Source: Acidobacteriota bacterium (GTDB lineage Bacteria; Acidobacteriota; Terriglobia; Terriglobales; Acidobacteriaceae). From it: a stretch of DNA of 55,645 nucleotides. Position numbers and translations under genes: made by a program. Below, in pieces: positions 15,498 to 25,900 of this stretch (position 1 is the first letter of the stretch; every line of letters begins with the position of its first letter). The notes below the pieces were generated by a model that saw nothing but the letters and a program-made list of their open reading frames with translations, made no database searches and had not been told where the DNA came from. The stretch lies in NCBI GenBank assembly GCA_021806005.1, contig JAJZDM010000013.1, positions 1 through 55,645 of the forward strand, given 5' to 3'.

Positions 15498-18400
15498 ATG
15501 CCTTCGAGCGTAGTAGAAGTTACGACCGGTCTGTATGCCATTCTCTCGGATGCGCAACCGCTGGGCTCCTATGCCTACTTTCTGCTGCGTGCCGATCCTG
15601 CGCCGCCGCTGCCACTGCCCAGCCTGGACGATCTCTGGGATCAAAGTACACGTACCGGCTGGTACATCTTTTCTGCCCTGCCCATCACTGACTTCAACGC
15701 TTTCAAGGCTGCAGCCCGGAAGAACTTCCCGCAGATCACTCAGGAGGACAATCTTCTACCGAGAGGGATGGTCTGGCTGGCGGACCCAGAGGACACTCGA
15801 GGATTCACCAACGCCCTTCTCTGGGGCAAGAACTCCCCCATCCCCAGTTATCCGCGCGTCCTGAGGGCTATGGCCGGTTCGACCAGCATCGCCGTGCGCT
15901 TCATCTTCTCCGGCTTTGTACTCAACGCCACACCGCAAGCGATTGTGACGTACACGAAGGGCGCATTCAGCATCGGAACGACGGACAAGAACCAGACGCT
16001 CTTCCTGCAATACGGCAGCCAGATCCCGCAGCAGACGGTTTCCTGGTATGGGCCGCAGGGATGCAGTATGGCCGTTCCTATCGTCGGATCATCGACGGGG
16101 ATCCTGCAGTTTCAGGTTGGATTGAACCTTGAACCGGTTCAACAGAACTTTGGTTGTACGGTGGCGTATTTTTCAGCTACCGCCGGAGGGGTTGAAACTT
16201 TTACTTATCCTTTCTTCACGCCGCCTCCACCGCAGACGTTCAATGGCTTTTATGTCTGTCTGGATCCGCTCAATCCCCTCATTGCCTCGAGGACTCGCTT
16301 TGCCTTTGACCTTCAGGACCCCAATAATCAGAGCCTTCAGTTTGGCTGCTTTCGCGCCGCCAACGGCGCCAGCATTTTTCTGCAGCCGCAGGGTCCAGGC
16401 TCCTTCAGTCCTCTGCCTGGCTCACCCTGGACCTGGGAGCCTCAAGCCGCGGGGTTTGGATTCTGTCTTGCGCCTCTCTCATCGCAAGTCGCCGCGAGTC
16501 CGGAGTTCTCCTATTACCTCGCCCCGGTGGGCCGCTTTCTCATCCAGGGCGTAGGTTCTACCCCATCGCAAGCCGGTGATCCCATCCGCTGGATGTGCGG
16601 TCTGTTTGGTCAGGAGTACCTGCAGCTCTGCATCGGAGAGACGGTTGAGTTCGTCTCGGGCCAGCCAGCCCTCGCCAACCCCTTTTCGCCACCGTCGTCA
16701 CCCAACGCGCCACCCCCAGTACTGGAATCCACCTTCACCACTTCGTGGCTTCGGATCGATCCAGATCAGGCATCCCCTGAGAACACGGAGACGCGTCGTG
16801 GCTATTTTGCCCAGCCCAGCGCCTCGGTTTTCTTCGCCACTCCCGCGGGTTCTGAGTTTCCCCTGGCCGTGGATGCGCTGCTGTCTCCGCTCGACTATGC
16901 AGTTCTGGCCCCCATTGCCCCTTACGGCGGTATATGTGCAGGAACCGCGTTCCTTTGGCCACCGGGAGCAACGCCGATCTCGGCGGCAAGCTTTGCCGGC
17001 TTCGAGGCAGGCGTACTCAGCAGCGCACGTCATGCGGCTCTGGCCGTCCCCGGTCGAGGGCCCCAGTTTCAGGTGTCCCAACCAATCTTTGCCGGAGTGA
17101 CGCTTCTCCACTCCGCGGCGCAAACGCTTCGCAGCGCAGCAGCAACAGTTCCTGAGAACAGCACCGCGATGACACCTCAGGGCCTCATCGTCTCCCTCAA
17201 CGCTGCCGGGGAGTGGGTGAGCGTCGATCTCGCTCTCAGTCCCGACGACCCCGCGGAGATTCTTCAATTCGGCGGCGGGACGGACTCCCCCAACTCGGTT
17301 GTCTCCCCGGATCTTTCCAGCGTGCTCATGCAAAATCAGTTGTCGCTTGTCGTCTCGGACCCGGTCCGGCTCGGCAGGTTTAGCAACCAACTGCACATGG
17401 GCGGATTCAACTTCCAGTTCATGGTTGGGCGCGAAGAGACGATCCTCGTCTTCAAGTACAACACGTCGAAGTCGCTCGTAGAGATGGTCAACAACCCGTC
17501 GATGTGGGCTGCCAGCGAAGTCTTCATCGGGGATCTCGACGCGATTACCGCTACCCAGGGCAAGCTTTTGAGCGCCATTCAAGTGGCTCAAGACGGAGCG
17601 GGCGCGCCCGGAAACCCCTTTGGCTACTTCAATAGCTTTTCGCTCGATCCTGGCTGGACGGGAATCCTCGCCTTCGGAGCCGCAATCGACGGTAACGGCA
17701 TGCCAGCCGACTTTCAGATGCTCATAGGCGGCATTGACGGCCAACTCCGTGCGCACCACTTCGGCATTGAGGCCAACCACGTACAGAAAGTTAACAACCA
17801 GCTACAGCTTCAAAAGAGCTCTTTACTCGGCGTTATCCACTACGACAACCCAAGCTTGTCTCCGGGCGCCGGAGATTTCCAGTACGCCGTCGAAACGCTC
17901 ACCGTGGTCTTCAGCAACTCCGTGATCTCGCAACTGCAGGCCAGCGTCGGCATGACGATGAATCGCCTGTTTGAGCGGGATGTGCATCTGGTCTCGGAAG
18001 GGGTGTTCTCACCCTCCATCCCGAACACCATGGTGATCAAAGGCCAGTACCAGAGCCAGAATGGCGTTGGCGCATTGCTGTTCTCGGCAGACTCCGCATT
18101 CGATTACAGCTTCGCCTCTGACACCCATGTTCGGATTCTGGACAAAGCCGAAGTTACCCACGCCACCCTTACCCCGGTCTCCTCCGTGCCCATAGGTAGC
18201 CCTGAACCTGGCGTCTCTATCACGGCCACCTTCGGGATGGCCGGACAGATGTATTTTTCTGTCGCGCCCTTCCCGCAAGATCCTGATCTCGACCTCTTCT
18301 CCTATGGAGTTCCTGCCAGTCCCGGCAGGGGCGGACTTCCTTTTACGTCCATGTCTATCTCGATTGCCTTCGAGCTCGACAGCAGTGGCAAACGAAGTGG

Positions 18401-19103
18401 ACCACCCACGTTGACGATGGACCTCACGGCCGTAACGTTCCAATCGGAGTCATCCTCCATCCGTTCAGGAAGCCTTCTCTACAGCCTGCCTCTACAGTTA
18501 TCTCGCTTCCGGTACGCCTCCGCAGGACTGTCCCCCGCCACACTCGGCGCAGTACCCATCCACTGCCTGCAGCTTGAGAGCCATGGCATCACCTCCTCGC
18601 CCAATCAGACCGGCCCTTATCCAGCGGTGGCCACAGCACCGCACTTTGCTCTTGAGTACGATATGCCCCTCGGCTCACTCGGCTCACTCTCCGAGGTGAC
18701 GGTTGGCATCTCCGCCAAGTTGCTCATCGGCTGGGGCCCGTCGAATGTAATCCCGGACAACGATGCTGCGGTCATCCTCGTCCAGCTTCCAGAGGTCTTC
18801 GGCGGTGCTGGTGGCTTCGCGCTTGAAGGCATCCTCCGCACCACCTTTGGAGACGCCAACCTGCTCAAGGTGGACGTCAACGGTCCGGTCTACGCCATCC
18901 TCTTCAGCAACATCAAGTTCAGCGTGCTTGGCTACTCATTTCCGCCGGGCATCCTGATTGACTTCATCCTCTTCGCCGGCCCCCCGCAGGGCGGAGCTGC
19001 CCGCAACACGAGCAACATCGCCTGGTTCCTTGGCGCACAAAAGCCGGCTACACCCAGCTCTCCCCCGAGCCAGTCCTACCGCTTTCTGGAAGGTGCTCCA
19101 TGA
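15498..19103 (+). CDS. Giant beta-rich protein, 1201 residues, unknown function
   Basis: The protein begins MPSSVVEVTTGLYAIL with no signal peptide. It is dominated by alternating polar/hydrophobic segments and turns rich in Pro, Gly, Ser and Asn, as in large beta structures. Landmarks are FNGFYVCLDPLNPL and FGCFRAANG (about 250-290), a Pro-rich linker (NPFSPPSSPNAPPP, about 398), WTGILAFGAAIDGNGMPADFQ (about 720), VVFSNSVISQLQASVGMTMNRLF (about 804), and a C-terminal region of repeated strands ending at SPPSQSYRF. I have an uncertain memory of large uncharacterised bacterial proteins (a DUF6603-like group) with similar strand patterns. Its stop overlaps the next start (ATGA), so translation is coupled. 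Confidence 0.8.
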   Translation: MPSSVVEVTTGLYAILSDAQPLGSYAYFLLRADPAPPLPLPSLDDLWDQSTRTGWYIFSALPITDFNAFKAAARKNFPQITQEDNLLPRGMVWLADPEDTRGFTNALLWGKNSPIPSYPRVLRAMAGSTSIAVRFIFSGFVLNATPQAIVTYTKGAFSIGTTDKNQTLFLQYGSQIPQQTVSWYGPQGCSMAVPIVGSSTGILQFQVGLNLEPVQQNFGCTVAYFSATAGGVETFTYPFFTPPPPQTFNGFYVCLDPLNPLIASRTRFAFDLQDPNNQSLQFGCFRAANGASIFLQPQGPGSFSPLPGSPWTWEPQAAGFGFCLAPLSSQVAASPEFSYYLAPVGRFLIQGVGSTPSQAGDPIRWMCGLFGQEYLQLCIGETVEFVSGQPALANPFSPPSSPNAPPPVLESTFTTSWLRIDPDQASPENTETRRGYFAQPSASVFFATPAGSEFPLAVDALLSPLDYAVLAPIAPYGGICAGTAFLWPPGATPISAASFAGFEAGVLSSARHAALAVPGRGPQFQVSQPIFAGVTLLHSAAQTLRSAAATVPENSTAMTPQGLIVSLNAAGEWVSVDLALSPDDPAEILQFGGGTDSPNSVVSPDLSSVLMQNQLSLVVSDPVRLGRFSNQLHMGGFNFQFMVGREETILVFKYNTSKSLVEMVNNPSMWAASEVFIGDLDAITATQGKLLSAIQVAQDGAGAPGNPFGYFNSFSLDPGWTGILAFGAAIDGNGMPADFQMLIGGIDGQLRAHHFGIEANHVQKVNNQLQLQKSSLLGVIHYDNPSLSPGAGDFQYAVETLTVVFSNSVISQLQASVGMTMNRLFERDVHLVSEGVFSPSIPNTMVIKGQYQSQNGVGALLFSADSAFDYSFASDTHVRILDKAEVTHATLTPVSSVPIGSPEPGVSITATFGMAGQMYFSVAPFPQDPDLDLFSYGVPASPGRGGLPFTSMSISIAFELDSSGKRSGPPTLTMDLTAVTFQSESSSIRSGSLLYSLPLQLSRFRYASAGLSPATLGAVPIHCLQLESHGITSSPNQTGPYPAVATAPHFALEYDMPLGSLGSLSEVTVGISAKLLIGWGPSNVIPDNDAAVILVQLPEVFGGAGGFALEGILRTTFGDANLLKVDVNGPVYAILFSNIKFSVLGYSFPPGILIDFILFAGPPQGGAARNTSNIAWFLGAQKPATPSSPPSQSYRFLEGAP

Positions 19104-19471
19104 TCAACGCAAGCCCAACGGAAACCGTCGGCATGGTTATGGATTGGCTGAATACCATCTTCGGCATGAAGCTGCCCGTTACCCCACCAGGCACCTGGCC
19201 AAGATTCTTCAGAGATTTATGGTACATGCTCGTGCCGCCGCCTCTGCCTTCGCCCGACAGCCCCTTGCCCTGGGTGATTGAGGTCGAAGGCAACTTTGAA
19301 GGTTTGCTCCCCGAGGGAAACACTCTCGAGGTCAAAGCGTGCGTCATCGTTGCGCACCAAACGCCAGCCGTTCCACCGGACAGCAGCTCCTCTGTCACTT
19401 CCGTCTTCACCCACCTCCGCCGGACAACACCTAAACCCAAAAAAGACCAGACCAGAAAGGTAAATCCATGA
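19100..19471 (+). CDS. Small protein of unknown function, coupled to its neighbours
   Basis: The 123-residue protein overlaps the preceding and the following gene by four bases each (ATGA). The first 45 residues are hydrophobic and aromatic (MVMDWLNTIFGMKL, WPRFFRDLWYMLVPPPLP) and might form an amphipathic helix or lie on a membrane. The middle (WVIEVEGNFEGLLPEGNTLEVKAC) looks like a beta hairpin. The last 30 residues are Ser/Thr/Pro-rich and basic (TPKPKKDQTRK). I recognise no family. Confidence 0.7.
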   Translation: MINASPTETVGMVMDWLNTIFGMKLPVTPPGTWPRFFRDLWYMLVPPPLPSPDSPLPWVIEVEGNFEGLLPEGNTLEVKACVIVAHQTPAVPPDSSSSVTSVFTHLRRTTPKPKKDQTRKVNP

Positions 19472-19947
19472 GCAATCAACTAGCCGTCCTCGCTTCACCG
19501 CCAGCACCAGCGCCGGGCGTCTCTGTCGCCGCGACGTTCACCTTCAAAAACGGAACGCCGATCACTGTCAACAGCGGCGACCTGGCTCAACTCAAAGCCG
19601 GAATCGTCAACTTCGCCATCACGGAGCCCGTTGTTCTTGGCAGCGTCAGCGACTTTATCCAGTGGTTGACCGATAAATTTGGCTTTCCCGACATCAACAG
19701 CGAAGTCATTGCCCTCAAGGATCAGGTGCAGAACAACCCTCTGCTCAGCAGCCTCTACGGTGGCTTCCTGAGCTTCTACAACGGCACCATCACCATCACG
19801 GTTCTTTCCATCAGCCGTACCAAGACAGATTACAGCTACCAGTTCGCAGTGACGCTCGACCTGAACCCTCCCATTGAGTTCTTCGATGTCATTAAGTTCG
19901 ACTCCATCGGCCTCGCCGTCAACAAATCGGGAACCTATACCAACTGA
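19468..19947 (+). CDS. Small beta-type protein of unknown function
   Basis: This 159-residue protein starts with the ATG that overlaps the previous stop. It has an AATFTFKNGTPITV strand region, a helical middle (SDFIQWLTDKFGFPDINS) and a strand-rich C-terminus (GTITITVLSISRTKTDYSY, DSIGLAVNKSG). The ending resembles the strand modules of the giant protein that starts eight bases downstream, as if a module had been split off as a separate subunit. It has no signal peptide and no catalytic motif. Confidence 0.72.
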   Translation: MSNQLAVLASPPAPAPGVSVAATFTFKNGTPITVNSGDLAQLKAGIVNFAITEPVVLGSVSDFIQWLTDKFGFPDINSEVIALKDQVQNNPLLSSLYGGFLSFYNGTITITVLSISRTKTDYSYQFAVTLDLNPPIEFFDVIKFDSIGLAVNKSGTYTN

Positions 19948-19955
19948 ACATCCGC

Positions 19956-22900
19956 ATGAGCGAAGCGTTTCTCCAAATCGATGGCACGATCTTTCCCAAG
20001 TCCGCGGCCCCCGTTGCCGTAGAGCTGACCATACAGATCTACGGCGGGCCGTACACCATTCGACTTGCCACACAACAAGGCATCAGCCTGAATGAACTTT
20101 GGAATGCCATCAGCCAGAAGCTGGACGAGCATATCGGCATCTCTTTGCCCAACCTCTCGTCCGGCCCCTGGTCAGAACTTATTGGAGTTGACTCCAAGAC
20201 CCTCGCTACGCCCACCGCCTACATCGGACCCGCAAAGACCGCAGCAAACGCGGGTTCCAGCGGCACCACGGCCTATCTCGGAGTGGAAATCAATCCTCCG
20301 ATCCGAATTGGAGGTAAGAAGCAGTACGGCCCCGTCACCATTGAACTCGAGCCCAAGGTCACGATCCATGCCATGTACATCACCTATGACAATGGCCTGG
20401 ATCTGCGCCTCAAAATCTCGACGCCTACCACTACTGGCCCCACCAGCTCGAGCGACGGCGTGGAGCTGGCTTCCACGGCGGGTCCGGACAAGTTCCAGAT
20501 CGTCACGTACCCGTTTCCCATACCAGCACAGCCCTCCAGTGCCACCAAGGTCTTTGACTTCCGCTATCTCGGTCTGGGCCAGAGGGTTGGTCCGGATCCG
20601 GTGGTCAACGTCGATGATCCGATGGAGAAGATCTTCCATCAACTGGAAAACCAGTTCACGGCAACCGACCCCGCTTCCATCATCAAGAATCTGGCGGAGT
20701 CCTTCTACAAGCCCGACCGTAACTGGTTCGTCGCAGCCCATGTTGTCATCGTGGGCTGGGACATCATGCTGCTCTTCAATGACCCCGCCATGTATGGGCT
20801 GCGTATCACGGTCCCCATGGTCCCGCTCACATTCTTCTCCGGGCTGCTCTTCGAGATCATCTACCAGAAGCTCAGTCCGAATCTCGGCGTCTATTACGGC
20901 GCGCTCACGCTGCCGTATCTGATGCGCCGTATCGTTCTTCAGGGCGTCATCCTCATCCTTCCGGGCTTCGCCATCTGGATCTATACCAACGGTGACTTCC
21001 GCGTAAATGTAGGCTGGCCCCTCGGCGATTCCTCCATTGGGATTCAGGTTGGCGTCTTCATGGGAATCGCCGGCTTCTACTTCGCAAAACTCCGCAGCGG
21101 CGATAATCCGGGCGCGACGCCCTCGACCAATTACAACCCCATCCTGCTCTTCGGCATCGGGCTCTCCGTCTACGTCAAGATCGGCTTCAACGCCAGCATC
21201 CTCAGCGCCAGCCTGGCTGTGAGCCTTACCGCGACACTACAAGGACTCCTCGCCTGGAGGTCCGGCTCCAGCGCTGCAAGCGCCCCTGACCACTACTGGT
21301 TCGCAGGTACGGCCGGGCTCTCCGTCCTGATAGAAGGTTCGGTTGACTTCTCCATCCTCGCGGCCTCGGTCACGATCAGCCTCCAGGCCAACATCGCGAT
21401 CGCCTTCGAAACCGGCTATGCGACGCTGATTGGTGTCTCCGCGGAGGTCTCCGTATCCGTACGCGTGAAGCTGTTCTTCTTCTACATCTCGCTAAGCTTC
21501 AGCATGCGCATCAGTCACGACTTCGTGATCGGCAGCGGTCCTTATGCGTCTGTCTCCGCGCCGCTTGACCCGGCGCTCGCACCCTTTGTCACGCCCTCGA
21601 TCAGTCCCAGGCAGTTACAGGCGCGCCACGTCGCCCGCAAGCTGATGGCAACCTTCGCCACTCAACGTGGATCCATTGCTGCTTTTCGCGCAGGGTGCAT
21701 GGCTGCTGCCGTCGATACCCCCATCCCGCTCGACGTCTACTTCATTTTGCAGTGCACGGCGCTCTATGATGGTTCCCCTGCTTTTGCCTGCGTTGCCAGC
21801 CTTTTCATCCAGGCCCCCGAGCATGCCTCGGGCCCGCAGACTCCGTTTGAGCAACTCGTCCGGGCTCTCCTGCACTGGCTCTACAACGGCTACTCCAACC
21901 CGGCAGAGGATGTAGCCTCTCGCCTGGCGGAACTCGCCGTGGCGCTGGGTGAAGGCAGCGAACCTCCCAGTGCGCAGTTCGGAGGCTTTCTGGGCTTTGG
22001 CGAAGCCCTGAGAGGCTTCCTCTACAGCAGCTTTGCCTTCAGCCTTCACGGTATTGACAGTGGTGCGCCCCCACCGTTCTCTGGTCCCAGCGCGGTTCTG
22101 CCCATGTTCGACAATCTCACGTTCACCTATCCGGTGGTCGGCAGCCCCGATACAGCCCAGGTAGACTTCAACGCCTTCAACACCACACCCCTTGTCTATC
22201 CGCAAGCGGTCAGCATGTACTTCCAGGGTATTGCATGGAGTGGGAGCGGCCAGCAGGCAGTCAACGCGCGTCGCGAGATGGTGCAGCCCGGACCCAGCAT
22301 GGCGTCCTTCCTGATGGCGGACTACTACCTTCTGCTGGCTCGCCAGGTAGTTGCCGGTCTACGCGATCTGGCCTCAACACACATGCAGGAGGCGGAGCAG
22401 GCGTACTTTGCCAGCCTCGAGGCTACCGGCGCTGACTCACTGCACGCGGTCCCTGTTGTGGCCGATTATGTGGCGCAGATCACGGGAGATTCCTCACTCG
22501 ACACGCTCCTCGATCAATACGATTTCTCATCGGCCTCCGGTCTCGGCTCGCGCTTCCTCCTCAACGGCCTGCAACTTCCTGATCCAAACCAGATTCCCGC
22601 TATCCCCACGCCGCAGAACATGCGCGACGTGCCGACCCTTGGTCTCTATATCCTCACCGGCCAGCAATTCACCGTGCCCGCAGGGCTTGCCACAGTGGTG
22701 GCGACGCTCAGCGAAGGTTCTACGTATGCAGCACCACCGACGCCACGTGCGGATGGTCTGTTGCGTGGCGGCGTTCACCTCGCCGCAGCCCCGGGTTCGC
22801 CCATTCAGGCAAGCATCACCCTGCAGGAGCCGGTGCCGCCCATGCCCGCCCCGCAGTGGCAGATCGTCGCGGAGCCGCCCACGATTCTGTCTCCCGGGGT

Positions 22901-25900
22901 CGTGACATTGAGTGCCCTGCCGCCCATCAGCCCCCACGCTCTTTACTTCAGCCTGAAGAACCAGACAGCGTGGCAATCACCGGCAAATGCCACGGCTTGC
23001 ACTATTCTTCCTTTACCGCCCCAACTGATGCAGCGGCTCGCCTCAGACCCAGGCCTGCTTCTTGATGTAACAGCCGATCAGCCCTCGGATCACCTGAAGA
23101 AGTCACGCAGCGTATCCGGTGCTGCCAGCATCTCCGCGGCTCCGGCCCTGCTCATCCGCATGACGCTCACGCAGGTCCCCGCCGAGTCCGTCGGCCGTGT
23201 GTCCGCATCTGGTTCACCCGCATCTGGTTCACCCGCGTCGCAGGCGCCCAGGTACCTGCCGTTTGTCTATCAACTTGGCGGCACTGACGAAGCGACCCGC
23301 GATCTGATCCACGCCGCCCTGCAAGGAGATCTCAAGGGCGCCAGGCTCTCGCTCCTGTACGCCGACGGATCCGGCTATACCTCACAACTTCTGGCCCCCA
23401 CCACACTGGTTGCAAAGACCAACCTCTCCACCGTCAATCAGGCGCAAAGCGCAGGACCCGTCCACCTGCTCCGCGCTCTCAGGATCAACGACGCCCCCAC
23501 GGACTTCGCCCCCATCTCTGACGTTTCAGACTTCCTTCGCCTCCTTTGGGAGGTCAGCGTTGTAAACGCCCCAGGGTACTTCCTCTTCTACGAAGATGCT
23601 GATGGCGCAGACCTGCCCTCCAGTCTTTTTGAGAGCTCCGGCTCGCAGGGCAGCACAGGCCAGCTACAGGTTCTGCTCAGTTACGGCGCACCCGTTCCGA
23701 GGCCCGCACTCCAGGCCTGCCAAAACAGCATCTGGATCGCGCAGGCACCCACGAACGGTACTCTCTTCGGCGGCGTCCTCGCTCCGGACAACATGCCCCT
23801 GCCGCAGTGGAGCCCAACCTACCCCGCCGGCAACCTGGGCTTCAAAGTCGAATGGAATCCAAACATTCCCAGCCCGCCGCCGCCGTTCGACGTCGATGAG
23901 ATCTACCAGCTTCTCCAGTACTCCATCCAGGCTGGCGGCGGTTACAGCAACTCCAACTGGAGCCTTCCCGCCGGGCCTACCAATCCCACGCCTGACGCCT
24001 TCAGCAAAGCCATTCGCTCCAATCAGGATTGGATTTACACCAAGACGCTTCCCGTTGCGGATTTCTTCACCCAGGTTGCGCCCAACAAGTCCAGCCGCTA
24101 CGCCATCATGGGCCATCCCGTGACCACGGCCTTCCGTTTTGACGATCTGTTTGGCAACGTCCTTCCGGCCGCTCAAACCATGGCTGTCATGCCGCTCTAC
24201 AACGATCCGCTGATCAACCTCGGAGAGTGGCCCGGCGTCCAGCTTCACTACCAGATTCACTCCGGCGACAGCATCTCTGCAGCACTGCTGCTCCGCGCCG
24301 TCTTCGACCCTGAAGCGCTCACGCCCCAGCCGTCAAGCCCACCGTCCTCCCCGGACATGCCCCCCGCTGAGACCGCGACGCAGCAGTGGCAGTCTGTCCT
24401 CGATCGTTATCTCCTGATTCTCGATCAACTGCTCGACCCCAATACGAGCGCAACCTTAACCTGCAGCCTGAGGGCAACTCCGACCAGCGACCCGGCAAAG
24501 TTCCTGCGGCAACTCCAGCAGTACGCCCAGCTCATCCTCGATCAGGTGTACATCGCTCTGGCGGACGCCTCACCCTCCGGCCAGGGCTCTCCGGCCCAGA
24601 TGGTAGTGCAGGAGTTCTATGGCGTCCTCCCCTTCGCCCAGATCTCCGCACTGCCTTCGGACATCTCCCCGGTCTCTGTCTGCGTCACGCTCAGCCGTCC
24701 TGCCAGCCTTGTGGACCCAACCGTGGCCCAACGCCTTCCCTCTGTGGCGACCATGTCTTATGCTCCTTCCCCAGATCTGGAGATCGACTCCTCGCCGTAT
24801 GGCTCTCCAGGCGCTCTGACGGGGATGGCGGCCTTCGCTCAACGCTTTGAGCAGGCATTCAAGGGGTTTGACGACAAGGCGGGCTCTCTAAAGCTCGCGC
24901 AGAGCTCCGGTCTGCAGGAGAGCGCCGAGTTCAAGCCCCTGTGGGCCGTCCGCTGGAGCGCAACCGCCGGCATCCATGTCAACTTCCCCTCACAACCGGT
25001 CTACTTTGCTCTTCGCCCGTTGAGTACGAGCCTGATAACACAACACAGCAAGGCAACCGGTCTCTTCTACACCAATGTCGACCTGGACGCCTGGGCTCAT
25101 GATTTCGTCTCTGCCTGTGATGAGTTCCTCCAGCCGCGCAACGCCGTAGCGATTGCCGTGCTCGACCAGCGCAATCACACAAACTACTTCAACCGCCTGC
25201 TTGCTGCCAAGACCTCACTCTCGCAGAGCATTCCTCAGGGTGTTATGCAGTTGCTTCAGGATCAAGCCGGCGAAGGGGATCTGGCAGCCGCTCAAACCAG
25301 CCTGACACAGGCATTGCTCACCACCCTTTCCAATGCCTTCTCTGTCTCAACCATTCTGCAGGCGCCCGCGCTGGTTGGAACTGGCACCATCTCCACAGGC
25401 AGCCCAGTGACCAGGCCGGCACGCCTTTGGGGAACTGTAGGACCACATCTCACCCAAGAGACGGCTGGACGGCAGTATTCGTTCTCGAACGGCGAGATCG
25501 ATCTTCAGGCCGGCCAGCAGATCCTGACTTCGCTGGTCTCCGTGCAGGATGCGAGCGCTCAATCCCGGCTCACGCTGCCTCTCTCGTACCAGATCACGTA
25601 TCTGCAGAACGACTTCCAGCCGGAGGTTGATGGCTACGTCGCCTCCTCGTGGATCAAGTTCATTCTCGACACGGATCGTCAGCTTCTACTTCCTGTCCAG
25701 TCTCTGGCGGATATTCCCATCCCGCTGCCCTTCTACCCCAGCCTGCCCCGGCTGGTCTCGCAGACTGCGGCTGCCGCGCCCTACACGTCGCCCTCGACCT
25801 CTGCTCACGCCGGCTCCAACATCGTCGAGCATGAGATTGCGGACGCGCTGCGCTGGGATTACACCGTCGTTATCGCCCATGACTGGGCGACGCAGGATCA

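Noticed and set aside
16698-17780. A 360-residue minus-strand frame inside the 1201-residue gene
   Set aside because: Because the giant protein has no known family I considered whether the other strand was real. The plus frame is continuous for 3.6 kb with coupled neighbours, and the minus frame is Arg/Glu-rich without any motif.
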